This document shows positions 33,123 to 42,136 of a DNA stretch of 64,000 nucleotides, piece by piece. The DNA is from DATKUC01 sp964553615 (GTDB taxonomy: Bacteria; Spirochaetota; Spirochaetia; DSM-27196; DATKUC01): positions 43,363 through 107,362 of the forward strand of contig CAZKMA010000005.1 of the NCBI GenBank assembly GCA_964553615.1, in the 5' to 3' direction. The notes below the pieces were generated by a model, which saw only the letters and a list, made by a program, of their open reading frames with translations, was not told where the DNA came from and made no database searches. The first letter of the stretch is position 1, and each line of letters starts with the position of its first letter. The position numbers and the translations under genes are program-made.

Positions 33123-35003
33123 TTAGCGAAGCTCCTTCTCCCACTCGTCGTAGAGTCCGTCCAGCCGTTTCTGGACCTTCTCCAGTTTCCTCACTAACTC
33201 CCGACCTCCTGTCGCGTCCCGGTTCTGATAGCAGCGGATGAGCTCTTTGTCGAGACCGGTTTTCTCCCGCTCGAGGACTTCGATTCGCCGCTCGAGTTCT
33301 TCGACACCCAGGCTGATGCGGTCCTCCGCACCGGCCTTCCGCACTTTGCCCCGGTCCTGCAAGCGGGTGCTCATCCGCGGCAGCACCGGATACTTCTGGC
33401 GAAAGAAGTCGCTGAAATTCCCCGGGTATTCCCGGACGGTTCCCCCGTCAAGATCAATGATACGACGCACCAGATGATCGAGGAAGTAGCGGTCGTGGCT
33501 GACAACGAGAAGCGTCCCGGTAAATTCCTGCAATGCCTGCTCAATGGCGTCGCGACTCAATATGTCCATATGATTTGTCGGCTCATCGAGGATAAGCAGA
33601 TCGGCCTTCTGGTACATCAACCTCGCAAGTTGCAAACGTTTCAGCTCTCCGCCGGACATTTTCGCTACCCTCTTGTCCATATCCTCGTACGCGAACTTCA
33701 TACCGCTTACGAGCTGAAATGCGTCCTCGCGCGTAAGCGGGCCCCAGGAGCGGATTTCTTCTTCCAGCGTCGAGCCTGCGGAGTGAAAGTCCGACCGCTG
33801 GCTCAGGTACCCAACACGGTAACCGGGCCCGACCCGGATGGTCTCACTGTTCCAGTCTCCTTCGTCGACAATGCATTGGAGGAGAGTGGATTTCCCACAG
33901 CCGTTCGGGCCCACAAGAGCCACCTTCTCTTCCCGGTGGATTTCGAGGTTCACGCCTTTCAGAACCTCTTTCGAGCCGAAACTCCGCGACAGATTCCGGA
34001 TCTCGATGGCAATCTCCCCCTGCCGGTTCTCCTGTCTGAGCTCGATACGAATGGATTCGGTATCGAGGTCGGCCCTCCCCGGATCGGCGGCCATCTCTTC
34101 TTCCAGTTTTCTCTTGACCGCCGCGAGCTGAACCATGACGGTCTTTTTCGGGTTGTAACTTGCAGAGGCAACAGACTGCAACTCCTTGACCCGCCGCCGA
34201 AGCTCCGCGACTCGTCTTTGGCGAGCAAGGTGCTCGTGCTGCTGCAGGATCGCGGCCTGTTTCTGGCGCAGGACGAACTCGGAATAGTGCCCGGCAAACT
34301 CAATGAAACTGCCGCCTGCCAGGTACCACAGCTTCCGGCTCACACGGTCCAGCATGTATCGATTGTGACTCACCACGAGCAGCGCTCCCGGATAGGAGCA
34401 GAGAAAGTTCTCGAGCCAGGCAAGGCCGAGATAATCCAGATGGTTTCCCGGCTCGTCGAGGATGAGCAGGTCCGGCCTGCCGACAAGCGCACGTGCAAAA
34501 GCAACCAGACTTGTCTCCCCGCCGGAAAGACTCGAAAGCTTCTGGTCCAGCGGATTGTCCATTCCCAGAGCACGCAGGGCCGCTTCACCCCGGCCACGAG
34601 CGTCGTATCCGCCCTGCGCATCGAACCGCTCGGTCAGGTGCTGGTACCGGACGAGTGCGCTCTCCAGCTCCGGCCCCCTCGCAGCGCCCATTTCCTCTTC
34701 GAGCTGCCGCATCTGTCTCTCCACCTCATGAACTGAGGAGACAAGGAAGTCCTCCACCGACTGCTCCGGACGGAAAATCGGGATTTGGGGAACGTATCCA
34801 ACGTTAAGCCCCTCTTTTCGCTTGATACTTCCTTTCTCAGGTTCGTCCTGACCTAAAAGGATCCGGACCAGACTGGTTTTCCCTGCGCCATTCGGTCCGA
34901 CCAGGGCAATCGAGTCTCCTTCCAGGATACGGAAATCAATATTCTCGAATAGATTCTGGATTCCGTGAGATTTTGTTATGTGAATTGCTTTCAAGAGATC
35001 CAT
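33123..35003 (-). CDS. ABC-F family ATPase (ribosome-associated type)
   Basis: 626 residues with two nucleotide-binding domains and no membrane helices. Domain 1: Walker A LVGPNGAGKTS (about 35-45), signature LSGGETSLVAFARAL, Walker B DLLILDEPGNHLD. A helical linker (about 230-300, rich in Arg, Gln and Leu) follows. Domain 2: GPNGCGKST, MSGGELKRLQLARLM, LLILDEPTNHMD. The C-terminal 80 residues form a predicted coiled coil (LEVLEREKTGLDKELI). ABC-F proteins act at the ribosomal E site in translation or antibiotic protection; which subtype this is cannot be told. The gene is alone and minus-strand. Confidence 0.92.
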   Translation of the reverse strand: MDLLKAIHITKSHGIQNLFENIDFRILEGDSIALVGPNGAGKTSLVRILLGQDEPEKGSIKRKEGLNVGYVPQIPIFRPEQSVEDFLVSSVHEVERQMRQLEEEMGAARGPELESALVRYQHLTERFDAQGGYDARGRGEAALRALGMDNPLDQKLSSLSGGETSLVAFARALVGRPDLLILDEPGNHLDYLGLAWLENFLCSYPGALLVVSHNRYMLDRVSRKLWYLAGGSFIEFAGHYSEFVLRQKQAAILQQHEHLARQRRVAELRRRVKELQSVASASYNPKKTVMVQLAAVKRKLEEEMAADPGRADLDTESIRIELRQENRQGEIAIEIRNLSRSFGSKEVLKGVNLEIHREEKVALVGPNGCGKSTLLQCIVDEGDWNSETIRVGPGYRVGYLSQRSDFHSAGSTLEEEIRSWGPLTREDAFQLVSGMKFAYEDMDKRVAKMSGGELKRLQLARLMYQKADLLILDEPTNHMDILSRDAIEQALQEFTGTLLVVSHDRYFLDHLVRRIIDLDGGTVREYPGNFSDFFRQKYPVLPRMSTRLQDRGKVRKAGAEDRISLGVEELERRIEVLEREKTGLDKELIRCYQNRDATGGRELVRKLEKVQKRLDGLYDEWEKELR

Positions 35004-35370
35004 ATGACGCAGTTCCCCCCAGGTACGAAGTATTGAGTTCCTGATGAGGCTTCAGAGGAATCGTCAAATGAGAACGAAAAACTTCAAGCAGTGCAGCAGG
35101 TCAGGCGTTCACATCCGCGACTACGTCTGGAAGCCCCCGACCTGCTTTCCTCCGGATCGTTTGTAGAGAATCGTGTTCATATTTTCCTCCCGTTCTGTGG
35201 ACAGAAGAATACCACGGCCCGCGAACGCCTGCAAGAAAGCGTCGGACGGGAGATCGTCGGGGAGCGCATGGGGTTCGTTCGGCGGAGCGGACCCCCCGTC
35301 TGTTCCTCGTGACTTTTGTGAGAACGACAGCTACAATTGGCTTTCAGGCGAAACAGAAAGGAGGCGACAT
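35004..35370. other. Intergenic stretch with tiny ORFs and an inverted repeat
   Basis: No recognised gene is found between the divergent ABC-F and oxidoreductase genes. An inverted repeat AGCAGGTC (35095-35102) / GACCTGCT (35139-35146) lies in it. Two very short ORFs have good ribosome sites: a 32-codon plus-strand ORF from 35068 (AGAGGA before ATG) and a 19-codon minus-strand ORF from about 35182 (GGAGG before ATG). Neither has a known homologue that I recognise. Confidence 0.3.
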
Positions 35371-36387
35371 TTGCGAACAATCCGCTGGGGGATTATCGGG
35401 TGTGGTGACGTAACGGAGACAAAAAGTGGGCCAGGTTTCCAGAAGGCCGACCATTCGCAACTCGTTGCGGTAATGCGCCGCAATGCGGCTCTTGCGAAGG
35501 ACTATGCTGCCCGACACGGCGTAGGGAAGTGGTACAACAACGCCGAAGCTCTCGTGGCGGACCCGGATGTGGACGCGGTCTATATTGCCACTCCTCCTTC
35601 GTCACACAAAGAGTATGTGCTCATGTGCGCCCGAGCAGGAAAGCCAGTTTACGTTGAAAAGCCGATGGCATTGAGCCATGCGGGATGCCTCGAAATGACG
35701 AAGGCATGCACAGCGGCGGGTACCCCGCTCTTTGTCGCCTACTACCGGCGGGCGCTGTCCCGTTTCCGAAAGATCAGGGAACTCGTACAGAGTGGCATTG
35801 TAGGAGATCTCCGATTCGTCACAATAACACTTCACCGTCCCGCTTTGGACACAGACACCGATCCGAACCTGAACTGGCGCATTGATCCGGCAGTCTCCGG
35901 CGGAGGGTACTTCTTCGATCTTGCCTCTCATATGCTCGACTTCCTTGACTACGCGCTTGGACCTGTTGCCGAGGTGAGTGGATTTGCCGGCAATCAGGCG
36001 GGATTGTACCCGGCGGAGGACATTGTCTCGGGCAGCTTTCGCTTTTCATCGGGCGTGCAGGGTTCGGGGGTCTGGTGCTTCTCGGCCTTCGATAAGAAAG
36101 ACTGGACTGAAATCCACGGAACGAAGGGAAAGATCGGCTACGTCACCTTCGACGACAGTCCGATTCTCCTCGAAACGGCGGGCGGGAAGGAAGAGTTCTC
36201 CATCCCCTATCCTCCGCATGTCCAGCAGCCCCTGATTCAGACTGTGGTGAACGCGCTCAATGGCGGAGACCAGTGTCCGAGCTCAGGAGAGAGTGCGGCG
36301 CGAACCTCGTGGGTCATGGACCAGTTGGTCAAGGGGTATTATCGCCGGGGATCGTCGGCGGAACAACACGGGAAAAAATCGGAATAG
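35371..36387 (+). CDS. Gfo/Idh/MocA family oxidoreductase
   Basis: 338 residues from TTG 35371, chosen because AAGGAGG lies seven bases before it and the protein then begins RTIRWGIIGCGDVTE, a Rossmann dinucleotide loop (GxGxxx). The family catalytic segment YVEKPMALSHAGC (about 93-105, with the conserved EKP lysine) is present, and the C-terminal domain contains GGGYFFDLASHMLDFLDY with the usual Asp-x3-His. The enzyme oxidises or reduces a sugar or cyclitol with NAD(P). The C-terminal tail (RRGSSAEQHGKKSE) is not conserved. It stands alone between two minus-strand genes and its substrate is unknown. Confidence 0.9.
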   Translation: MRTIRWGIIGCGDVTETKSGPGFQKADHSQLVAVMRRNAALAKDYAARHGVGKWYNNAEALVADPDVDAVYIATPPSSHKEYVLMCARAGKPVYVEKPMALSHAGCLEMTKACTAAGTPLFVAYYRRALSRFRKIRELVQSGIVGDLRFVTITLHRPALDTDTDPNLNWRIDPAVSGGGYFFDLASHMLDFLDYALGPVAEVSGFAGNQAGLYPAEDIVSGSFRFSSGVQGSGVWCFSAFDKKDWTEIHGTKGKIGYVTFDDSPILLETAGGKEEFSIPYPPHVQQPLIQTVVNALNGGDQCPSSGESAARTSWVMDQLVKGYYRRGSSAEQHGKKSE

Positions 36388-36394
36388 TGCAGGA

Positions 36395-39139
36395 TCATTC
36401 ATTCGGGATCTCCGGAACCGTCGTCTGCGCCGGCTTTTTTGTTTGTAGTTTTGACCGCCGGGGTGCGCCCGGTGGAGGTGTCTGTCCGGCAAGCCATTCC
36501 TGGAACAGCGGGAATGTTCCGCCAATCAGGATGACCAGCTCGCGTGCCGTCTCTCCACTCTGCTCTTTAATGACAAACTGGATGAGTTCGGAGTAGAGTC
36601 CATCCCGCTCAATAACTGTTGAGAGCTTTCGGCACGCATCGTCAGATCGGGATCGTACTCTCAGGCTGTCCCGCAGCGAGTTCCGCGTGCGCGGCTCCTC
36701 CCGAAAAAGATAGAGAAGCTCGATGATGGCACCGTTCCTGTCATCGGATCGATCGGAGCAAATTCTCGGAATAAGCTCCTCCACGTCGCGCCGCCTCAGC
36801 TTCAAAACCCGAATATACTTCCCGGTGCCCTCGATGAGTCCGCCCACGAAGTCCGACCAGAACTTCGCCTGCACAATGCTCGGTATGCCGAGGAGATTTC
36901 CTACGGGTGCAGAGAGACTGGCAACCGGCCAGGAAAGCGCACTTCGGAAGAAGTTTGCCCGGACGACCTTCGCATCGAAACCCCTGAGCGTGTTGTGCAA
37001 CGCCAGGTAGAGACCGTTCGCGAAAGAAATAAAGAAGAAGGTGGCAAAGTTCAGCAAGACGCCTGTTGCGCTGAACGGCCACAGGAGGTCGAACTGCTGC
37101 TTTACGAGTCCAAGGAGAGGAACCGAAAGTCCACTCCAGAAAAGTGACCGGGCCATGTTGTTGAAATCTATACTTCTCGAGGTCCATTCCCGCACTCGCA
37201 GTCCGCGTCGTGAGACAGCATCTGCAATGAAGTTTCTGAGTGCGGTAATCCCGAACCAGATAAGGGCATAGTCCAGACCGATGTACCTCAACGCAATGAG
37301 AAACCCGACAACCACGTAGAGGGCGCTTTTCAGACGCGGATTTGCGAAACGAATTGCGCGAGAAATCGGGACTGCTTCCGGCACATCACCAGGCCCCTCG
37401 CCTCTGCGATTGGCCGAACTCTCGGAAATTTTTCCCATGTTGACGACCGCAGAGCGGTCGCGTGGTTCGTCCAATGGAACGGGAGCTCCGCCGGCGGAAA
37501 TCATCCGTGAAACAATGTCTGGGAGCAGGACGTGCTTCTTCAAATACTCTCTTCTGTTTTTCCCTATGATGGCACGCTCGAAAATGAATCCCATCCCGGG
37601 AATCTTCGGACTCCTTCCAGTCGCATCGCTTCCGCATACGGGCACAAATGTCCGGTTCCCGTGGTGAACACGCTCTTCGTTGATATCGTTTACGAACTTC
37701 GCAAATCTGAGAATCTCGTCCGGATCCCGATTGGCACTGTCCTCCATGTTGTAAATTTCTACGGAATCAATACATCCGCCGTGGGATTCGAGCAGTTTCT
37801 TCGCCTTATCGAGACCATGCTCGAGCGGATGGAGAACCTTCACTGTGCATCCGGTTTCTCTGAGCTGACGGGAAAGCTGATCAAGATCCCCGAGCACCGT
37901 CTGGTAGTCGGCCAACGCGGGGTTTGTAAAGTACCGCTTCAACAGGAAATCCGGCGTAAGCTGATCGAGCTCTCGTTTGACCTCCCGATATCTTCTCTCC
38001 ACCACGTTGAAATCCCAGTCGGAAATCCTCTTTCGCTTGAGATCATGGGACGCCTTGTCTCTCTGCGCCCGGAGAGAAAGAACCCGTCTGGCAAGCACGG
38101 GTCGATAATAAGAAAACAAAAATTCGCCAAGGTGCATTCGGTTCACGCTTGGCAGCGGCATGAACGTTTCAAGCGCCGACATCTTGAGTTTCGGTACCTG
38201 ATAGAGGCCGTCGGAAATCCCTTCGTTCAGTCCCTTCAGGAATGTGTGATTGAAGTTGTCCACCAGGCGCCTCACCGACTCAAGCCGATGTTTCTGGTTC
38301 TCCTCGAGTCCCTTCAGAAATGTACCCAGAGTGCGCCGGTTCTTCTTGAAAAAAGAACGAGCCCCGCCCGTGGCCCGAACATCGGGGAGAAGCGCCATAA
38401 AATGAAATCGCCGGCCAAGGGCGTTTACGCTGAACTCCATTCCAATGTTTACTTTTATTCCCAGGGTCTTTCCCGCCTCCAGCGCTTCCTCCATCATGTC
38501 CGTTACCGCAGTGGTGCTGTAGACAATCGTGAGTTCGGAAATTCCCTTTATGAAAGCGTCAATGACAAGTTGGGCCGGGTTCTTCCTGCCGGAGCTCGAT
38601 GTGTCGTGGACATGGGAATCCCACCCCATCTGGAGATCACATAGACGCTTCCCGGTCTCGGGAACCTCGATAATGTTTAATTCATTGCATAGTCTGCGAA
38701 TGAAGTTGTGGCGCCCGTACGAAGACTCGGAAAAATCGTGCAGCAGCTCGAGTTGCTTCCGATTGTTGTTTCGACTCTTGATTGCCTCCTTGATCAGTGC
38801 CATCTGAACCCGGGCCGTGTTCAGAGGCATATCTACGGTCTTTGCATGAAAGGAGGCATCCGCAAGCATCTTCAACGCGCGCAAACGTGCCCGGGCATGC
38901 TCGGAGTCCAGTTCCCGCACGACCATGAGATAGGCCTCGGCGATGGAGATTCGCCGGATCTTGAAGTGTTTTCCGACGCCGGCGCCGCGGGATCGCGGAG
39001 GATCTATGGTGTCGGGCATGTCGATCTTGAAATTCAGTTCTCGCTGGAGGCGGTACAGCACGTTTGAAAAACTCACCGCGTCTACACCGCGATTATACAA
39101 TCCCACCAGCCATCGCGAAATTACTGTGAGCGTCTTCAC
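36395..39139 (-). CDS. Large protein: PHP-like metallohydrolase domain fused to a membrane domain
   Basis: 914 residues. After a helical N-terminal region (1-165), PHP-type motifs appear in order: WDSHVHDTSSSG (His176, His178), Ile-Gly-Met-Glu235, FHFMALLPD (His246), a long helical insert (about 255-430), VLHPLEHG (His437) and VCGSDATGRSP (Asp505), as in histidinol phosphatase or trypsin-like PHP hydrolases. About 600-760 holds several membrane helices (LYVVVGFLIALRYIG, YALIWFGITALRNF, FATFFFISFANGLYLAL). The C-terminus (770-914) is soluble, ending in a proline/lysine-rich tail. I do not recognise the full protein. It may be a membrane-bound phosphatase or phosphodiesterase. The ATG at 39139 has no strong ribosome site. 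Confidence 0.65.
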   Translation of the reverse strand: MKTLTVISRWLVGLYNRGVDAVSFSNVLYRLQRELNFKIDMPDTIDPPRSRGAGVGKHFKIRRISIAEAYLMVVRELDSEHARARLRALKMLADASFHAKTVDMPLNTARVQMALIKEAIKSRNNNRKQLELLHDFSESSYGRHNFIRRLCNELNIIEVPETGKRLCDLQMGWDSHVHDTSSSGRKNPAQLVIDAFIKGISELTIVYSTTAVTDMMEEALEAGKTLGIKVNIGMEFSVNALGRRFHFMALLPDVRATGGARSFFKKNRRTLGTFLKGLEENQKHRLESVRRLVDNFNHTFLKGLNEGISDGLYQVPKLKMSALETFMPLPSVNRMHLGEFLFSYYRPVLARRVLSLRAQRDKASHDLKRKRISDWDFNVVERRYREVKRELDQLTPDFLLKRYFTNPALADYQTVLGDLDQLSRQLRETGCTVKVLHPLEHGLDKAKKLLESHGGCIDSVEIYNMEDSANRDPDEILRFAKFVNDINEERVHHGNRTFVPVCGSDATGRSPKIPGMGFIFERAIIGKNRREYLKKHVLLPDIVSRMISAGGAPVPLDEPRDRSAVVNMGKISESSANRRGEGPGDVPEAVPISRAIRFANPRLKSALYVVVGFLIALRYIGLDYALIWFGITALRNFIADAVSRRGLRVREWTSRSIDFNNMARSLFWSGLSVPLLGLVKQQFDLLWPFSATGVLLNFATFFFISFANGLYLALHNTLRGFDAKVVRANFFRSALSWPVASLSAPVGNLLGIPSIVQAKFWSDFVGGLIEGTGKYIRVLKLRRRDVEELIPRICSDRSDDRNGAIIELLYLFREEPRTRNSLRDSLRVRSRSDDACRKLSTVIERDGLYSELIQFVIKEQSGETARELVILIGGTFPLFQEWLAGQTPPPGAPRRSKLQTKKPAQTTVPEIPNE

Positions 39140-39245
39140 CTCACTATTATAAACCCTGAACCACGAAAACGACTACTGCGAAGGTACCCATTAGGTACTC
39201 ACCAAAATCGTTCCATCCGTGCACGAAATCCCTTCTTCTGGTCCT

Positions 39246-39274
39246 TTGCGGGCTGCACGGATTTGTGCTATATT
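39246..39274 (+). promoter_or_regulatory. Promoter upstream of the AP2-like gene
   Basis: TTGCGG (39246-39251) and TATATT (39269-39274) are 17 bp apart. The start of the downstream gene (39394) would be about 110 bases past the transcription start. The rest of the 254-base gap (39140-39393) shows no gene. Confidence 0.5.
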
Positions 39275-39393
39275 GAGTTTTCAACAGTGACGGGCATTCT
39301 GCGATTCACAAGAAAACAGGAAGACACGTTCTCGAACATTGCACTCCGACTTCTTGCGGTGTTCATTTCCAGAAGATTACGGGAGATCGGCTC

Positions 39394-39969
39394 ATGCTTG
39401 CACACATCGTGCGAATTGACGCAGGAAACACCCACGGCTGGCAGGTAAGGATCAATAGTGCCAATGACGGCAGTACTCGCTACGCATCAAAACTCTTTTC
39501 GGATTCGGTTCACGGCGGAAAACGCAAGGCGCGAAAGCTCGCCGAAGATTTTCTCAAGACCGAACTCGAAAGTGCCGGGGTGAAAGCCCCGGTACCTCCC
39601 GGGAGAAGAATCGGGATGCAGTTCCCGGAGGCGCCCGGAAGAACCAGCAACGCAAATATCTCGGGTCGCAATGGAGTGTACCGGGGAGAGCACGTTTCGC
39701 GCCGGGGAGACCAGAGGCAGGAAGTCAGATACTGGGCCGCCTCCTATTCCATCGGTCCGGATGGTACGCCGACCAGCAGGTCACGGCGATTCTATTTCGG
39801 CGTCAGGCGCTCGGAAGAAACGGCACGGAAACTCGCAATCCGGTTTCGGGAAGAGTGGGAGCAGGCGTTTCTCGCGCGCGGAGCCAAAGGTGTGGTCAAA
39901 TTCTTCCGTAACTGGCAACCCGAAAGCATCCCTTTGAATCGACGTCGTTCAACCCGAAAGGGGAAGTGA
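39394..39969 (+). CDS. Protein with two AP2-like DNA-binding repeats
   Basis: 191 residues, basic. Two copies of a three-strand/helix pattern typical of AP2/integrase-type DNA-binding domains can be seen: HGWQVRIN ... YASKLFSDS ... GGKRKARKLAEDFLK (about 13-60) and GRNGVYRGEH ... YWAASYSI ... RFYFGVRRSEETARKLAIRF (about 90-155). Each has strands followed by a helix starting with Ala-Arg-Lys-Leu-Ala. Bacterial AP2 domains occur in homing endonucleases, integrases and some lone regulators. Here no nuclease motif is present, so it may be a chromosomal DNA-binding protein. GGGAGA precedes the ATG. The family call is by pattern only. Confidence 0.6.
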   Translation: MLAHIVRIDAGNTHGWQVRINSANDGSTRYASKLFSDSVHGGKRKARKLAEDFLKTELESAGVKAPVPPGRRIGMQFPEAPGRTSNANISGRNGVYRGEHVSRRGDQRQEVRYWAASYSIGPDGTPTSRSRRFYFGVRRSEETARKLAIRFREEWEQAFLARGAKGVVKFFRNWQPESIPLNRRRSTRKGK

Positions 39970-39999
39970 GTACGCGCGCAGTTCAACAGGGAGGTTCCC

Positions 40000-40407
40000 G
40001 TGAAACGGTGGAAAATAGTAACCCTCGTTCTGATCATAGTCGCCGGAATCGGCTTCGCCACGGTTACATATTATGTGAAATCGACGAGCGCATGGATCAA
40101 GACCGTTGCATGGGAGGACCCGGCGCTTACCACTGTCCCGGACGGAGAATACCTCGGCATCTCCCGCCTTTTCATGCCGGCAGGCACGGCCGCGGCGAAT
40201 ACGACCGCAAGCGTTCTCGTTAGGATTCGCGACCACCGCTACTCGGCGATCACCGTCACCGAGCCTGCCGCCATTGCGCGGAGAATGACCAGGTACGCTC
40301 AGCTGGTAATAGAAACGCAGTCTGTCAAACCGGAGGTGATCTCCGGCGCAACCGTTACGAAGGTAGTTACCCTGATGGCAATCTCGAATGCGGTGGCGGG
40401 ACAGTAG
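40000..40407 (+). CDS. Small membrane-anchored FMN-binding-domain-like protein
   Basis: 135 residues. An N-terminal membrane anchor (about 5-24, WKIVTLVLIIVAGIGFATVTY) leads to an outside domain of about 100 residues. It resembles the FMN_bind domain of RnfG/NqrC, where FMN is attached by ApbE to a threonine in an SGAT-x-T motif; the motif VISGATVTKV (about 113-122) is present. The segment before it (RMTRYAQLVIETQSVKPEV) matches the usual helix. A GGGAGG ribosome site precedes the ATG. It may carry electrons in the periplasm. Flavin attachment is likely from the motif but not proven. Confidence 0.7.
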   Translation: MKRWKIVTLVLIIVAGIGFATVTYYVKSTSAWIKTVAWEDPALTTVPDGEYLGISRLFMPAGTAAANTTASVLVRIRDHRYSAITVTEPAAIARRMTRYAQLVIETQSVKPEVISGATVTKVVTLMAISNAVAGQ

Positions 40408-40468
40408 TTCGGCTCCGACAAAAGATATTGCGGGAGCACAACCGTGCTGATAGGATAGGGAAGAGAAT

Positions 40469-40663
40469 ATGGACGGCACAACACGAAGCGACATTCGAAT
40501 CGGAGCTACGGTCCGAATTGTCCAGAAACAGCACCAGCGTTCGGGAACCCTGACCGACGGGACCGTGGCGGATATTCTTACGAACTCCCCCACTCATCCC
40601 CATGGCATCAAGGTGAGGCTGACAAGCGGTGAGGTTGGCCGGGTCAAAGAGATTCTCGCATAG
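40469..40663 (+). CDS. ywbE: YwbE family protein
   Basis: 64 residues, the whole length of the YwbE (DUF2196) family. The sequence RSDIRIGATVRIVQKQHQ, SGTLTDGTVADILTNS and HPHGIKVRLTSGEVGRV matches it throughout, suggesting a small SH3-like beta barrel (KOW-like). Function is unknown. It lies between the FMN-binding-like gene and dinB-like gene and is co-directional with both. Confidence 0.9.
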   Translation: MDGTTRSDIRIGATVRIVQKQHQRSGTLTDGTVADILTNSPTHPHGIKVRLTSGEVGRVKEILA

Positions 40664-40679
40664 ACACCTGGAGAAATGA

Positions 40680-41204
40680 ATGAAAGATGCGCTTGCACTT
40701 CTTGCTCGCTATAACACGGTCGCTAACACGCGAGTATTTGATCTTCTCAGCGGGCAGCCTGCAGAGCTGCTTGACCGGGAATCGGGTTCCTATTTTCACA
40801 GCATCACTGGAGTGCTCAATCACATTCTGCGTTCGGACATAAATGCTCTCATCCGTTTCCGAAACGCCTTGCCTTCCGCACGAATGCTGCAACATCCTGC
40901 ACTGGATATTGACCCGGCCTTACCCCCGGGAGCACTTCTCTTCAATGAGTTTGCTCCTCTTCGCGAGCGACGCCTTGCCGTCGACGGGCTGTACGAGGCG
41001 TTTGTGTCTGCGGCTGATGAAACGGTGCTCTCAACGGAGTTTTCCGCAAAGACTTTCTCCGGTCAGGAGATACACGTGCAGGTCGGATCGAACCTGCTGC
41101 ACATGTTCAATCATGCCACGCACCATCGAGGAGCAATCTCCCAGATGCTGGATGCCATGCAGATCCAGAACGACTTCTCGAGCCTTCGAAGCGCTTTCGA
41201 ATAA
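40680..41204 (+). CDS. DinB family protein
   Basis: 174 residues, a four-helix-bundle protein with a metal-binding triad. The ligands are His49-like in ITGVLNHILRSD and the pair in MFNHATHHRGAISQML (His-x3-His). The N-terminal LLARYNTVANTRVFDLL and the middle WxH-type helix are typical. DinB/YfiT members include thiol transferases (bacillithiol or mycothiol types) and proteins induced by DNA damage; the substrate is not clear. Starts 16 bases after ywbE and converges on the VOC gene. Confidence 0.85.
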   Translation: MKDALALLARYNTVANTRVFDLLSGQPAELLDRESGSYFHSITGVLNHILRSDINALIRFRNALPSARMLQHPALDIDPALPPGALLFNEFAPLRERRLAVDGLYEAFVSAADETVLSTEFSAKTFSGQEIHVQVGSNLLHMFNHATHHRGAISQMLDAMQIQNDFSSLRSAFE

Positions 41205-41228
41205 GGGTGCCGCGCTCCTCGGGTCGGT

Positions 41229-42128
41229 CTACTCCCTCGCGGCGGCCGGCTCGAACCATTGAGGCGACATTCCATCCACCGTTACCGCGTCCATGAGCTC
41301 TGCACGGGTCAGATCCGGGTCGAACAGATTCAGCTGCCGTTTCCGATTGATGCCGGTTCGAGGCTGAATTGGTTTCTCATAGAGACCTGAAGCCGCCCGC
41401 TCGGTGAGGATTTCGACTGCAGTTCCTACGTCATCCACCTCAAGACTCATGTGGTTCAGGATACCAAGGCGTTCGCGCGACAGTGACTCGTCATAGAGCA
41501 TGAGCTCGAGGTACTCATCGCTGTCCGGCAATTTCATGTTCACCCAGGACAGACTCTTACCGTCTCCACTTCCACGCCAGGTCTCGGTGCAACCAAGGAC
41601 ATCACGATAGAATGCAAGGGAGGAGTTCAGGGATCGCACTGTAAAGCCAATGTGCTTCAGTCGGGCGGATATGCGCCTCTCCCCGAGATGTTTGCCCGAG
41701 TCCTTCAGTGTCCAGCCGTCGGGGGAGTACTGCACAAACTCGAGGATGTGGCCGTCGGGATCCCTGGTGGAGAAACTCAGATTGCCGATCCTCCCCTTGT
41801 TCACCCGCTCGGGGACCTCAATGCCACGGCTCTTCATGAAGAGCCGCAGGGCCTCGACATTCTCAACGATGAAGGCTACCTGGTAGAGCCGTTCATCGGC
41901 GGAATCCCGTTCCGGAAAGAGCTCAATGAACTGCCGGTCATTGATCTTCATGAACTTCAACGCTACCGTCCCGTCCGCCTCGGTCAGCTCGAACTGTTCT
42001 TCGAAGCCGAGGAAATCCTGGTAGAACTCGATCGACTTCGTCAGATCGTGGGCGAAGAGTCCGATGTGAGACAGTCCAACTATACGTGGTCGATCGGTCG
42101 CATGCGCTATTTTCAGTTCGTTTTTCAT
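41229..42128 (-). CDS. Two-domain VOC (glyoxalase/extradiol dioxygenase-like) protein
   Basis: 299 residues from ATG 42128. Two VOC modules are clear, one starting IVGLSHIGLFAHDLTKSIEF (about 16-35) and one starting LKHIGFTVRSLNSSLAFYRD (about 153-172), with metal-ligand-like His near each start and Glu in GHILEFVQYS and EYLELMLYD. These enzymes bind a divalent metal and act on glyoxals, catechols or similar. Substrate unknown. The gene has its own promoter very close to the ATG, with a perfect palindrome in its spacer, and diverges from a LacI regulator. Confidence 0.85.
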   Translation of the reverse strand: MKNELKIAHATDRPRIVGLSHIGLFAHDLTKSIEFYQDFLGFEEQFELTEADGTVALKFMKINDRQFIELFPERDSADERLYQVAFIVENVEALRLFMKSRGIEVPERVNKGRIGNLSFSTRDPDGHILEFVQYSPDGWTLKDSGKHLGERRISARLKHIGFTVRSLNSSLAFYRDVLGCTETWRGSGDGKSLSWVNMKLPDSDEYLELMLYDESLSRERLGILNHMSLEVDDVGTAVEILTERAASGLYEKPIQPRTGINRKRQLNLFDPDLTRAELMDAVTVDGMSPQWFEPAAARE

Positions 42129-42136
42129 TATTTTAC

